NCBI GenBank assembly: GCA_963727045.1
Contig: CAVSES010000002.1
Location: 2,108,001-2,172,000, forward strand
DNA: 64,000 bases
Direction of reading: 5' to 3'
DNA from: Bog-1198 sp963727045
GTDB lineage: Bacteria > Pseudomonadota > Gammaproteobacteria > Steroidobacterales > Steroidobacteraceae
The notes under the pieces were generated by a model. It saw only the letters and a list, made by a program, of their open reading frames with translations. It ran no database searches and had not been told where the DNA came from. Every line of letters begins with the position of its first letter. Position 1 is the stretch's first letter. Positions 31,077-39,779 of the stretch are shown here, one piece after another. A program made the position numbers and the translations under genes.

Positions 31077-31627
31077 TTTGGACTCGGCGGCGGTTGTTGA
31101 AAGCGGGCGGAGCAACCGCCTTGGTGTCGGCCGCGAGCTTGCTGGCGCTGCCTGCGCGCAGCCTGGAGACTGCCGGCGCACCGAAACGCATCGCCCTCGA
31201 GAATCTGCACACCGACGAGAAACTGGAGATTGAATTCTTCCGCGATGGCGCCTACGTGCCCGACGCACTCGCGTCCATCAACGTGTTGCTGCGTGATTTT
31301 CGCACGGGCGAGCGTCATGCCATCGACCCGAGCCTGATGGACTATCTGGTGAAGGTCGCGCACCAGGCGGGCGTCGATCCGGTGTTCAGCGTCATCTCAG
31401 GCTACCGTTCGCCGCAGACCAATGCACATCTTCGCGAACAGAGCACGGGGGTCGCCCAGCACAGTCTGCACATCGAAGGCAGAGCCATCGATGTGCGCGT
31501 GAGCGGCATCGACTGCGCGGATCTCGCGGGCCACGCCCTGGATCTCAAACGCGGCGGCGTCGGCTATTACCGGACCTCTGATTTCGTACACCTGGATACG
31601 GGGACCTTTCGGACCTGGAAGGGTTAG
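31073..31627 (+). CDS. YcbK-like M15A/DUF882 peptidase with Tat signal
   Basis: A 184-residue exported protein. The N-terminus TRRRLLKAGGATALVSAASLLALPARS is a twin-arginine signal. The fold is peptidase M15A/DUF882: FSVISGYRSPQTNAHLREQSTGVAQHSLHIEGRAIDVRVSG with SxHxxGxAxD zinc ligands, and the third ligand in YRTSDFVHLDTG. In E. coli ycbK lies beside the L,D-transpeptidase gene ycbB; here the L,D-transpeptidase is the convergent next gene, so a peptidoglycan role is likely. Confidence 0.9.
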   Translation: MIWTRRRLLKAGGATALVSAASLLALPARSLETAGAPKRIALENLHTDEKLEIEFFRDGAYVPDALASINVLLRDFRTGERHAIDPSLMDYLVKVAHQAGVDPVFSVISGYRSPQTNAHLREQSTGVAQHSLHIEGRAIDVRVSGIDCADLAGHALDLKRGGVGYYRTSDFVHLDTGTFRTWKG

Positions 31628-31641
31628 AGCCTCTCGGCGGC

Positions 31642-33345
31642 TCAAGTTTCCGGCGCGCTGCGCTCCGCCTCCAGGGCCTTTTCCAGCCTTTCATCGTGCC
31701 GGTAGATGTCGTCGAAGAAGAGGACGTTGCCCTTCTCCGTGGCGATTGCGGTGCCATAGACGATGAAGACGCGGATGCGGTTCTTGAGCGTCACCGTGAA
31801 AGGAGCGGTGCCGTTCATCGCGGCGAGGATCTTCTCGCGCGTCCATTCCGGTGAATCGCGCAACACGTATTGCGCGAGTCCGACCGGGTCGCTCACCCGG
31901 ATGCAGCCGTGGCTGAAATCGCGGCGCGATTCGGCGAACAGGGATCGCGCGGGCGTCGAATGCAGGTACACGTTGTAGGGATTGGGCAGCATGAATTTGA
32001 CGAGCCCGAGGGAGTTGTCGGGCCCCGGCCTCTGGCGGATCCGAAGAGTTCCCCTGGCAACCAGTTCGACGTTCTCGGCGGTATTCGGCATCACGGTCGC
32101 GGAATCCCCGGATCCTCGCACGATTTCCATCTGCCGCCGCTCGATGTCCGCCGGATTGCGGCGCGCCGACGGCACGATCTCCTTCAAAGCGATGCTGTAC
32201 GGCACTTCCCAATAGGGCCGGAAGATCAAGTAGCTCATGTCGGCGGCGAACACGGGCGTCTGGGTCTTGTCGAACGATTTGCCGACGATTACATCCATCT
32301 GCAGCATGTGCGCTTCCGAATCCGCGGTCGACTCGAATGCAAACAGACGGAACTGCGGAATATTCACGATGATGGGAGCGGACACGAGCTCCGAGGGCAG
32401 CCAGCGCCACCGTTCCATGGTCAATTCGATTTGACGCACGCGCTCACTCAAGGGGCGGGTGAGCTGGGAAAACGTCGCGGCGCCGAGGACGCCGTCGGCA
32501 CGCTCGCCGTGCCTGCCCTGAAAATGTTTCAAGGCATCGACCAATTCCGGAGAGAGCGATAGCGGCGGAGCCGCGGGGAGCGCGGCGGACGCCGGCTGCG
32601 CCTCATCGCCGAGGGCAACCAACAGGCGCTCGAGCTTGGCTGCACCGGAATAGAAATCCCCGGGTTTGAGCGACTTCGCGGGTAATGCCGGCAGGTCGTT
32701 GAGATCGGGCTCGCCCGCCAGATCCCGGTAGTGCGACAACTGCTTCTTCAGCAGCTCGTAGTGGCTGAATTGCGGTTCCAGCGCGTCGACCGCGACCGCT
32801 ACGTCCACCGCGGTCGACAGATGGGCAAGCGTGGTGGGAATGTCGAGGGGGATCCGTCCGACGCTCAAGCCGTACCCCATCGACGCCGGGTCGATGCGGC
32901 CCCAATGAACATCCGACAGGAATCTCATTCCGGCCAGCGACAGGCCTGCGTCGAAGAGCGCCCACTGCTCGATGCCGGAATGCGGCGCATCGATCAAATC
33001 GTTCAACAGGTAGGCCAGGCGATTGCCCGGATAATCCTCCGGGTTGAGGCCGCGCTCGCCGGCCAGCCGCAGCTGCTGCAGCAAGGAGATTGCCGCCGTC
33101 GTCGGCTTCGCGCCATCGCTCCACAAGAGGCGGTAGCCGTTCGCTTCGTACAGATTGCCGATCTGACCGCGATTGCGCGGTGCCGCGGACCAATCGAGAT
33201 ACGCGGGATTGCCTTCCTCGATGATGCGCTTCAGCGCATCTTCGGCAGGCGCCTGCGCAAGCGCCGTGGAGGCGAAAAGCAAAACGGCGGCGGCGAGCAA
33301 CGCCGTACGGAATCGTAGGATGGCAATGCTCCTTGTTTCGCGCAT
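31642..33345 (-). CDS. L,D-transpeptidase, YcbB/LdtD type
   Basis: Periplasmic enzyme that makes 3-3 cross-links in peptidoglycan. 567 residues from the ATG at 33345, beginning with a signal peptide (RFRTALLAAAVLLFASTALAQA). It has an N-terminal scaffold domain with GNLYEANGYRLLWSDG, a peptidoglycan-binding motif LVDALKHFQGRHGERADGVLGAATFSQL (about 275-305), and the YkuD catalytic domain with the active Cys in FSHGCIRVSDP and the preceding His in VYLHSTP. Converges with the YcbK-like gene with 14 bases between. Confidence 0.93.
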   Translation of the reverse strand: MRETRSIAILRFRTALLAAAVLLFASTALAQAPAEDALKRIIEEGNPAYLDWSAAPRNRGQIGNLYEANGYRLLWSDGAKPTTAAISLLQQLRLAGERGLNPEDYPGNRLAYLLNDLIDAPHSGIEQWALFDAGLSLAGMRFLSDVHWGRIDPASMGYGLSVGRIPLDIPTTLAHLSTAVDVAVAVDALEPQFSHYELLKKQLSHYRDLAGEPDLNDLPALPAKSLKPGDFYSGAAKLERLLVALGDEAQPASAALPAAPPLSLSPELVDALKHFQGRHGERADGVLGAATFSQLTRPLSERVRQIELTMERWRWLPSELVSAPIIVNIPQFRLFAFESTADSEAHMLQMDVIVGKSFDKTQTPVFAADMSYLIFRPYWEVPYSIALKEIVPSARRNPADIERRQMEIVRGSGDSATVMPNTAENVELVARGTLRIRQRPGPDNSLGLVKFMLPNPYNVYLHSTPARSLFAESRRDFSHGCIRVSDPVGLAQYVLRDSPEWTREKILAAMNGTAPFTVTLKNRIRVFIVYGTAIATEKGNVLFFDDIYRHDERLEKALEAERSAPET

Positions 33346-33377
33346 GCAGGAATTCAGCATCGCAGCGTGCGAGGCGC

Positions 33378-33383
33378 TAGAAT
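33378..33383 (+). promoter_or_regulatory. -10 element for leaderless cytochrome c gene
   Basis: TAGAAT (5/6) lies exactly 6 bases before the ATG at 33390, and the six bases between contain no ribosome site. One of six such placements in the window. Confidence 0.5.
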
Positions 33384-33389
33384 CTTAGC

Positions 33390-33809
33390 ATGCGGACGGT
33401 GGCGCGAAATTCTTCGATGCTGATGCTGGCCTGCGCGCTGTCCGGGTGTGCGCCGTCCCCGCCGGGTTCGCCTGCGGCTGCATCGATCGCATCCGGTCAG
33501 GGCGAGCGCATCTACAGCGGCAATTGCGTACCGTGCCATCAACAGACGGGCAAGGGAATTCCCGGCGTTTATCCGAGTCTGGCCGGATCGCCCGTAGTGC
33601 TCGGTGATCCCGCAGAATTGACGTTGTGGGTCCTCAAAGGTCAGAGACCCCGCTCCATGCCGACCGGCCGCTATCCGACACAGATGCTGCAGTTCGGCTG
33701 GATGAAACCCGCGGACGCCGCCGCGCTCTTCACCTATCTGCGGTCGAGCTTCGGCAATTCGGCGGCGCCCGTGGACGCCGCCGTGGTGTCGAAGGCGCTT
33801 GCGCAATGA
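33390..33809 (+). CDS. class I c-type cytochrome, probable lipoprotein
   Basis: A 139-residue exported monoheme cytochrome. A short hydrophobic N-terminus ends in the lipobox LSGC (Cys20). The heme site is Cys46-V-P-Cys49-His50 in SGNCVPCHQQTGKGIPGVYPSLAGSP. Candidate axial methionines are in RSMPTGRYPTQM and FGWM. FxxLR...ALFTYLRSSFGN is the usual C-terminal helix. It is coupled (ATGA) to the HIT-like gene, with no oxidase nearby to name its partner. Confidence 0.88.
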   Translation: MRTVARNSSMLMLACALSGCAPSPPGSPAAASIASGQGERIYSGNCVPCHQQTGKGIPGVYPSLAGSPVVLGDPAELTLWVLKGQRPRSMPTGRYPTQMLQFGWMKPADAAALFTYLRSSFGNSAAPVDAAVVSKALAQ

Positions 33810-34255
33810 CGCCGCCGACCGCGATTCATTCCATCGTGGATCGCTGCCGCGCGGGGAACCATGAGGCCGCGGTTGCCCGGCTGCGCTCCGGCTGGGTGGT
33901 CATGGGGGAACGCCAGGTGGTGGCGGGCTACTGCCTGCTGCTGCCCGACCCGGTCGTACCGCATTTGAACGCGCTGCCCCTGGAATTGCGCGGTCGATTC
34001 CTCTCCGACATGGCGATGGTCGGGGATGCATTGATGGCGGTCACGGCGGCCGTGCGCATCAACTACGCGATATTCGGCAACGTCGAACCCGCGCTGCACG
34101 CGCATATCTTCCCGCGACAATCGAGTGAGCCTGCAGCCACGCGCAGCGCGCAGCCCTGGGCGCTCGATTGGAATGCGGCGCCCGCCTATTGCGATGCCAT
34201 CCACGGCGATTTCAAGCGCCGCCTGGCTGAAGGGCTGGCCGCCGCGCAGGCATGA
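33806..34255 (+). CDS. HIT-superfamily hydrolase-like protein
   Basis: A 149-residue protein similar to histidine-triad nucleotide hydrolases: ARLRSGWVVMGERQVVAGYCLLLPDPVVPHLNALP, a substrate-binding strand INYAIFGNVEPALHAHIFPRQ, where the HxHxF is a reduced triad (usual motif HxHxHxx). The chain is long enough for a full HIT domain, but the third histidine is replaced by Phe/Pro, so activity is uncertain. The start overlaps the cytochrome stop as ATGA. Confidence 0.75.
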   Translation: MTPPTAIHSIVDRCRAGNHEAAVARLRSGWVVMGERQVVAGYCLLLPDPVVPHLNALPLELRGRFLSDMAMVGDALMAVTAAVRINYAIFGNVEPALHAHIFPRQSSEPAATRSAQPWALDWNAAPAYCDAIHGDFKRRLAEGLAAAQA

Positions 34256-34265
34256 AGACAGGCTG

Positions 34266-34307
34266 CCCGGGGCGCGGCCCTCCCGGCGATGGCCCCGCCG
34301 CCCCGGG
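34266..34307. terminator. GC inverted repeat between convergent genes
   Basis: CCCGGGGCG at 34266-34274 and CGCCCCGGG at 34299-34307 form a perfect 9-base-pair stem with a GC-rich 24-base loop that can pair further (CGGCC with GGCC). It lies in the 54-base gap between the HIT-like and DUF255 stop codons. There is no T-run, so it would be a bidirectional barrier at best. Confidence 0.4.
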
Positions 34308-34309
34308 GA

Positions 34310-36376
34310 TTACTCGATGCGCCGCGCGAGTTCGCGCGCGACCTCGTTCAATTCGCCGAGGGGTGCCGAACACGTCATGCCCGTGCACACGTAGGCCACT
34401 GTCTGCGCCGCGGCATGCTTTGCAGCAAGCGCGGGCGGCAGCTCCGCGGCATCGTCCGGAATGGCGAACACCAGGCGATTTGGCGCGTACAGGGTTCCGA
34501 GTTCCGCCGCCCAGCGCTGCACCTCCGCGGCTTCGCCGCGGATGATCACGACCTGCATCGGCGTCAGAAGATCATCCAGCGCATTGGCGAGGCTCATGTG
34601 TGCCTGTGGATATTGCTGAAGCACGGTCCATCCTGCCCGAACGGTGCGCGCAGCCGCGTCCAAGTGGGACACCTCCGCGAGCAAGTACCCCAGGCGGCAC
34701 AGCACGGATGCAGCGACCCCGTTGCCCGACGGCATGGCATCGTCGCTGAATGTCTTGCTGCGGTGAATGAGCCGTTCGTGATCCCGGGCGGTGAAGTAGA
34801 AGCCGCCCGACTCAAGATCCTCGAATTGCGACAGCAGGACCTCGGTCAACTGGCGCGCGAATTGCAAATCACTGCTGCGCCAGCGGGTCTGCAGCAACTC
34901 GAGGAGCGCATCGGCGAGAAATGCATAGTCATCGAGATAGGCGGCCAGATGCGCTCGCCCGTCCTTGTAGGTTGCGAGCAGGCGGCCGTCGCGCCAGAGA
35001 AAGCGGCGGATAAAATCGACGGCGGCCGTGGCGGCGTCCGCGAGCTCGGGCCGGCGCAGCACCCTCGCGGCGATTGCGAGCCCCTTGATCATGAGAGCGT
35101 TCCACGCGGTCAGGACTTTCTCATCGCGTGCCGGCCATACCCGAAGCGCGCGCGCGTTGCGTAACTTGACCCGCCCCGATTCGATCAATGCGGCGATGAA
35201 CTCTCCTGGAAGCCCGAGCGCCGCCGCGATCGCGTCGATGGATTCGCAGACGTGCAAATGCCATTCGCCCTCGAAATTGGCGCCCCGATTCAGCCCGAAG
35301 CGGCGCGAAGCCGCCGCGTATTCTTGCTCCGCCAGCAGTGCTTGAGCCTCGGTCCGCGACCACACGTAGAATTTGCCCTCGTGACCTTCGGAATCCGCAT
35401 CGAGGCTGGAGTAGAAGCCTCCCTGGGGAGCACGCAGGTCCCGCAGAACCCAATCCGCGGTCTCATCGGCGATGCGCGCGAAAAGCGCCTCCCCGGTCGC
35501 AAGGCTCGCGCGCGAGTATTCGGCCAGCAATTGACCGTTGTCATAGAGCATTTTTTCGAAGTGCGGGATCAACCACTCGGCGTCCGTGGAATACCGCGAG
35601 AAGCCGCCGCCCAACTGATCGTAGATTCCGCCCTCGGCCATGCGCGTCAATGTGAGGCTTGCCATGTACAGCGCCTTAAGATCAGGGCTGGCCCCGGTGC
35701 AGGTGGCATGCCAATGCCGCAGGCAGCGCTCAATGCTGACCGGATGCGGAAATTTGGGTGCATGGCCGAATCCCCCGAACCGCGCATCGAAGGATCGCTC
35801 GAGGGCGGCGCGCGCCTCCACGAGCGGTGAGTCGTCCAGCGCGACTCCGGCGGGCGCGGCTTCAGGCACGAGCCCGGCAAGCGCGAGCTTCAACTGCTCG
35901 TTCTGCGTGGCAATCTCCGCGCCGTGGGTGTGGTAGTACTCGGCCACGCGTCGCAGCAGATCGCCGAATGCCGGCATCCCGTAGCGCGGCTCCTTCGGAA
36001 AGTACGTGCCGCCGAAGAAAGGCGTCTGGGCGTCCGGCGTGAGGAACATGGTCAACGGCCAGCCGCCGGTGCCGTGCGTGATGAGCTGCTGCGCCAGCTG
36101 ATAGACCTTGTCCAAATCGGGACGTTCTTCGCGGTCCACCTTGATGTTGACGTAGAGTTCATTCATCAGCTCGGCAGTGGCCGGGTCTTCGAATGACTCG
36201 TGCGCCATGACGTGGCACCAGTGGCAGGCTGAATAGCCGATGGACAACAGAATCGGCTTGTTTGCCTGCCGGGCCGCGAGCAGGGCTTCACCCCCCCACG
36301 GGTACCAATCCACCGGATTGCCGGCGTGTTGCAGAAGGTAGGGGCTCGTTTCTGCCGCAAGGCGATTGCGCTGCAT
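34310..36376 (-). CDS. thioredoxin-domain DUF255 protein (YyaL/SPATA20 family)
   Basis: A 688-residue cytoplasmic protein. The N-terminal DUF255 thioredoxin-like domain has NRLAAETSPYLLQHAGNPVDWYPWGGEAL, SIGYSACHWCHVMAHESF with the CxxC motif, VKVDREERPDLD-type segment (IKVDREERPDLDKVY) and GTGGWPLTMFLTPD. The long C-terminal part is an (alpha/alpha)6 barrel related to N-acylglucosamine epimerases (GGIYDQLGGGFSRYSTDAEWLIPHFEKMLYDNGQL). Biochemical role is not established in the family. Monocistronic, converging with the HIT-like gene. Confidence 0.92.
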   Translation of the reverse strand: MQRNRLAAETSPYLLQHAGNPVDWYPWGGEALLAARQANKPILLSIGYSACHWCHVMAHESFEDPATAELMNELYVNIKVDREERPDLDKVYQLAQQLITHGTGGWPLTMFLTPDAQTPFFGGTYFPKEPRYGMPAFGDLLRRVAEYYHTHGAEIATQNEQLKLALAGLVPEAAPAGVALDDSPLVEARAALERSFDARFGGFGHAPKFPHPVSIERCLRHWHATCTGASPDLKALYMASLTLTRMAEGGIYDQLGGGFSRYSTDAEWLIPHFEKMLYDNGQLLAEYSRASLATGEALFARIADETADWVLRDLRAPQGGFYSSLDADSEGHEGKFYVWSRTEAQALLAEQEYAAASRRFGLNRGANFEGEWHLHVCESIDAIAAALGLPGEFIAALIESGRVKLRNARALRVWPARDEKVLTAWNALMIKGLAIAARVLRRPELADAATAAVDFIRRFLWRDGRLLATYKDGRAHLAAYLDDYAFLADALLELLQTRWRSSDLQFARQLTEVLLSQFEDLESGGFYFTARDHERLIHRSKTFSDDAMPSGNGVAASVLCRLGYLLAEVSHLDAAARTVRAGWTVLQQYPQAHMSLANALDDLLTPMQVVIIRGEAAEVQRWAAELGTLYAPNRLVFAIPDDAAELPPALAAKHAAAQTVAYVCTGMTCSAPLGELNEVARELARRIE

Positions 36377-36429
36377 GTTGCCGCTCCGCGTCAGATAGAA
36401 TGCGCGCCAATATAGCTGAAGTACCTTCC

Positions 36430-37641
36430 ATGTCCGACCCCAGCAATGTGGCAGAGTTGCCCGCCCTGCGCCTGAAGCGCAACGAAGATCGCCGTCTGCA
36501 AGCGGGGCATCTGTGGATCTTCAGCAACGAGGTCGATACTCAGCAAACGCCATTGACGAAATTCAAGGCGGGCGAGCTGGTGCGCGTGCTGGCGCACAAT
36601 GACCGGGCGCTCGGTCTCGCCTATGTGAATCCTCAGTCGCTCATCAGCGCGCGCATGCTCGGTACATGGAGGATCCCTGATGCAGCCTGGCTGGCGGCGC
36701 GCATCCGACTCGCCCTGGCGATGCGGGAGCGGTTGTACCTTGAGCCCTACTATCGTCTGGTGTACGGCGAATCCGATGGGTTGCCGGGCCTGGTGGTCGA
36801 CCGTTACGGTTCCGCCTGCGTCGTGCAGATCGGGACCGCGGGCATGGAGCGGCTCAAACTTCCGATTCAACGGGCCCTGGAGCAAGTACTGCGCTGCGAG
36901 GCGTTGCTCTTCAAGAATGACGGCTCGACCCGCGACATGGAGGGCCTTCCGAGCTACGTGGAGACCGCAAAGGGGCGGTTCGACGAGCTCGGGCTGGTGG
37001 TCGAGGACGGGCTCGTATTTCAGGTGCCGCTGGCCGAAGGGCAGAAGACTGGCTGGTACTTCGATCAGGCGGCCAACCGCCGCGCCCTGGTGAAGTACGT
37101 GCGCAAAGGCGCCCGGGTCCTGGACGTATTCAGTTACGTCGGGGCCTGGGGCGTGCGCGCGGCGCACAGCGGCGCGGGCGAGGTGCAGTGCGTCGACAGT
37201 TCCGCGCAGGCGCTCGAACTCGCCGCGAGCAATGCCGAACGCAACAAATTCCGGGTCGGCGCGCTCAAGGGAGATGCCTTCGAAGTGCTGGAGGATTTGG
37301 CGGGCAAGCGCGCCCGATTCGACATCGTCATCATCGACCCGCCGGCGTTTGCCAAACGCAAGAAGGATCTGCCCAAGGCGCTCGCGGCGTACAAGCGCTT
37401 GAACCAGCTCGCGATGCGGCTCTTGGCCGACGAGGGCATTCTCGTGTCGTGCTCCTGTTCCCATCACGTGAGCGCCGAGCAGTTGCAGGACGCCATCGCC
37501 AAGGCAGCGAGGTCGGCCGACAAACACCTGCAGATACTCGAGATGGGCGGCCAGGCGCCCGACCACCCGGTGCATCCCGCCATCCCGGAAACCCGGTATC
37601 TCAAGGCCTATTTCTGCCGGGTCGGCGACAGTTTAAAGTAG
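36430..37641 (+). CDS. rlmI: 23S rRNA m5C1962 methyltransferase RlmI
   Basis: SAM-dependent class I methyltransferase with an N-terminal PUA domain, 403 residues. The PUA-type start is LRLKRNEDRRLQAGHLWIFSNEVD. The methyltransferase core shows LPGLVVDRYG, FQVPLAEGQKTGWYFDQAANRR, VLDVFSYVGAWGVRAA (SAM motif I), and the motif IV-VI pair IIDPPAFAKRKKD and LVSCSCSHHV with the conserved Cys. The ATG at 36430 gives the standard N-terminus; an ATG at 36400 is also in frame. Confidence 0.93.
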   Translation: MSDPSNVAELPALRLKRNEDRRLQAGHLWIFSNEVDTQQTPLTKFKAGELVRVLAHNDRALGLAYVNPQSLISARMLGTWRIPDAAWLAARIRLALAMRERLYLEPYYRLVYGESDGLPGLVVDRYGSACVVQIGTAGMERLKLPIQRALEQVLRCEALLFKNDGSTRDMEGLPSYVETAKGRFDELGLVVEDGLVFQVPLAEGQKTGWYFDQAANRRALVKYVRKGARVLDVFSYVGAWGVRAAHSGAGEVQCVDSSAQALELAASNAERNKFRVGALKGDAFEVLEDLAGKRARFDIVIIDPPAFAKRKKDLPKALAAYKRLNQLAMRLLADEGILVSCSCSHHVSAEQLQDAIAKAARSADKHLQILEMGGQAPDHPVHPAIPETRYLKAYFCRVGDSLK

Positions 37642-37645
37642 CCGC

Positions 37646-38482
37646 ATGCTGACCTATCCGCACATCAACCCCATTGCCATTTCGATCGGGCCGATATTCG
37701 GCATCGGACCGTTGCAAGTGCATTGGTATGGGATCATGTATCTGGTCGGATTTGTCGCCGCCTGGTTGCTGGCGCGATACCGCTCCCGCCGTCCTGGATC
37801 GACGTGGACGGGGCTCGACATCGACGATCTCATCTTTTATTGCGCCATCGGCGTCATCGTCGGCGGCCGCGTCGGTTGGTGCATTTTTTACGGACGTGAC
37901 GTGATCGCCGAGAACTGGCTGAACGTCTTCCACATCTGGGACGGGGGCATGTCCTTTCACGGCGGCATGACCGGAGTGCTGGCCGCTGCCGCCGTGTTCG
38001 CGCGGATCAAGGGCAAGCGAATCCCCGACGTGCTCGACTTCCTGGCGCCGCTGCCCGGGGTGGGGTTGCTCGCCGGCCGTCTCGGCAATTTCATCAACGG
38101 CGAACTGTGGGGCAAACCCACGGACCTGCCCTGGGGCTTCGGCGTGCCGGGCCCGTCGGGTGAACTCGTCGCCCGGCATCCCTCGCAGCTCTACGAGGCA
38201 AGCCTCGAAGGACTGTTGCTGTTCGTCGTGCTCTGGTGGTTCACCAGCAAGCCGCGCCCGCGGCTGGCGCCGATCGGCCTGTTCCTTCTCGTCTACGGAT
38301 GCGCGCGATTCGCGGTTGAGTGGGTGCGCCTTCCCGATGCGAATATCGGCTATCTGGCGGGCGGCTGGTTGACCATGGGCATGCTGCTGACCATGCCGAT
38401 GATCGTCGCCGGCGCGGCCGTGATGATCTATGCCTATCGCCGCAATGCGGCGTCGGGCAATTCAAGTACGGCGCACGCGTAA
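37646..38482 (+). CDS. lgt: prolipoprotein diacylglyceryl transferase
   Basis: Inner-membrane enzyme that attaches diacylglycerol to the lipobox cysteine of prolipoproteins. 278 residues with about seven transmembrane segments. HWYGIMYLVGF, GGRVGWCIFYG, WDGGMSFHGGMTGVL with the catalytic His/HGG loop, and LAGRLGNFINGELWGKPTDLPWG are diagnostic. It starts 4 bases after rlmI's stop and its TAA shares its last A with the ATG of thyA (TAATG). Confidence 0.97.
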   Translation: MLTYPHINPIAISIGPIFGIGPLQVHWYGIMYLVGFVAAWLLARYRSRRPGSTWTGLDIDDLIFYCAIGVIVGGRVGWCIFYGRDVIAENWLNVFHIWDGGMSFHGGMTGVLAAAAVFARIKGKRIPDVLDFLAPLPGVGLLAGRLGNFINGELWGKPTDLPWGFGVPGPSGELVARHPSQLYEASLEGLLLFVVLWWFTSKPRPRLAPIGLFLLVYGCARFAVEWVRLPDANIGYLAGGWLTMGMLLTMPMIVAGAAVMIYAYRRNAASGNSSTAHA

Positions 38483-39276
38483 TGCGGCAGTATCTGGATT
38501 TTCTGCGTCATATCCGGGTGCACGGTGCGCGCAAGGACGACCGCACCGGCACCGGCACGCTGAGCGTGTTCGGCTACCAGATGCGCTTCGATCTTGCGGA
38601 CGGCTTTCCGCTCGTGACGACCAAGAAGCTGCACCTGCAATCGATCATCCACGAGCTCCTCTGGTTCATCAGCGGCGACACCAACGTCCGCTACCTGCGC
38701 GAACACGGCGTCAGCATCTGGGACGAGTGGGCCGACAGCGACGGCAATTTGGGGCCGGTATACGGCAAGCAGTGGCGCAGCTGGCCGACCGCTGATGGGC
38801 GTCATGTCGATCAGCTGGCACGCGTCGTCGATGAGCTCAAGAGCAACCCGGACTCGCGCCGCATCATCGTGAGCGCATGGAATGTGGGCGAACTGGAGCG
38901 CATGGCGCTTCTGCCGTGTCACGCTTTGTTCCAGTTCTATGTCGCGGGGGGGCGGTTGTCCTGCCAACTGTACCAGCGCAGCGCCGATGCGCTGCTCGGC
39001 GTGCCCTTCAACATCGCTTCGTATGCCCTGCTGACGCACATGCTGGCGCAGCAGTGCGGCCTCAATGCCGGGGAGTTCATCTGGACGGGCGGTGACTGCC
39101 ACCTGTACTTGAATCATCTGGAGCAGGCCGACCTGCAGCTCACGCGAACGCCGTATTCCCTGCCGCGTCTGGCAATCAGGCGCATACCCCCCAGTTTATT
39201 CGATTACGCATACGAGGATTTCGAGATCCTTGGCTATCGCCATCACGCCGCCATCAAAGCCCCCATCGCCGTATGA
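38482..39276 (+). CDS. thyA: thymidylate synthase
   Basis: Makes dTMP from dUMP with 5,10-methylene-THF. The 264-residue protein is standard length: RKDDRTGTGTLSVFGYQMRFDL, GPVYGKQWRSW, LPCHALFQFYVAGGRLSCQLYQRSAD with the catalytic Cys in PCH, DALLGVPFNIASYALLTHMLA, and the C-terminal AIKAPIAV. The upstream open frame belongs to lgt's shadow; the ATG at 38482 is the standard start. lgt-thyA linkage is known in other proteobacteria. Its folate partner folA is at 49.7 kb. Confidence 0.98.
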   Translation: MRQYLDFLRHIRVHGARKDDRTGTGTLSVFGYQMRFDLADGFPLVTTKKLHLQSIIHELLWFISGDTNVRYLREHGVSIWDEWADSDGNLGPVYGKQWRSWPTADGRHVDQLARVVDELKSNPDSRRIIVSAWNVGELERMALLPCHALFQFYVAGGRLSCQLYQRSADALLGVPFNIASYALLTHMLAQQCGLNAGEFIWTGGDCHLYLNHLEQADLQLTRTPYSLPRLAIRRIPPSLFDYAYEDFEILGYRHHAAIKAPIAV

Positions 39277-39779
39277 AAAAACCTTCGCGCCGCCCCCGCA
39301 CCCCCTTGTGCGAGGTGCGGCACTCTCCCATCCACGGATATGGCGTGTTCGCCGCACGCCGCATCCGCAAGGGGACGACGGTGATCGAATACCTTGGTGA
39401 GCGCGTGACCCATGCCGAGGCCGATTCACGCTACGAAGGCAAGGACCCCCGCGACAATCACACTTTTTTGTTCACGGTGGATGCGAAAGCGGTGATCGAT
39501 GCGGGGGTGAACGGCAACGAGGCGCGGTACATCAACCATGGCTGCGATCCGAACTGCGAAAGCACGATTTCGAACGGACGGATCTTCATCGAGGCGATCC
39601 GGACCATTCAGCCCGGCGAGGAGCTTTCGTATGACTACCAGATCCAGCGCGACCGCGACGATGAGCCCGATGTCGACCAGGTCTACGCGTGCCGCTGCGG
39701 AGCCGCGAGCTGCCGCGGCAGCATGCTCGAGGCCGCGAAGAAGCCGCGCGGCGCCGCCAAGAAGGCGCGCAAGGCTTGA
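39273..39779 (+). CDS. SET-domain protein lysine methyltransferase
   Basis: A 168-residue SET protein. The core is CEVRHSPIHGYGVFAARRIRKGTTVIEYLGERVTHAEA, then EARYINHGCDPNCESTISNGRIFIEAIRTIQPGEELSYDYQI with the NHxCxPN and ELxYDY SAM motifs, and a post-SET zinc-binding tail CRCGAASCRGSML. So it is a complete, small MLL/Set1-like enzyme of the bacterial/chlamydial type. The last 16 residues are Lys/Ala-rich (KKPRGAAKKARKA), a possible own substrate. Its ATG overlaps the thyA stop. Target protein is unknown. Confidence 0.9.
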   Translation: MKKPSRRPRTPLCEVRHSPIHGYGVFAARRIRKGTTVIEYLGERVTHAEADSRYEGKDPRDNHTFLFTVDAKAVIDAGVNGNEARYINHGCDPNCESTISNGRIFIEAIRTIQPGEELSYDYQIQRDRDDEPDVDQVYACRCGAASCRGSMLEAAKKPRGAAKKARKA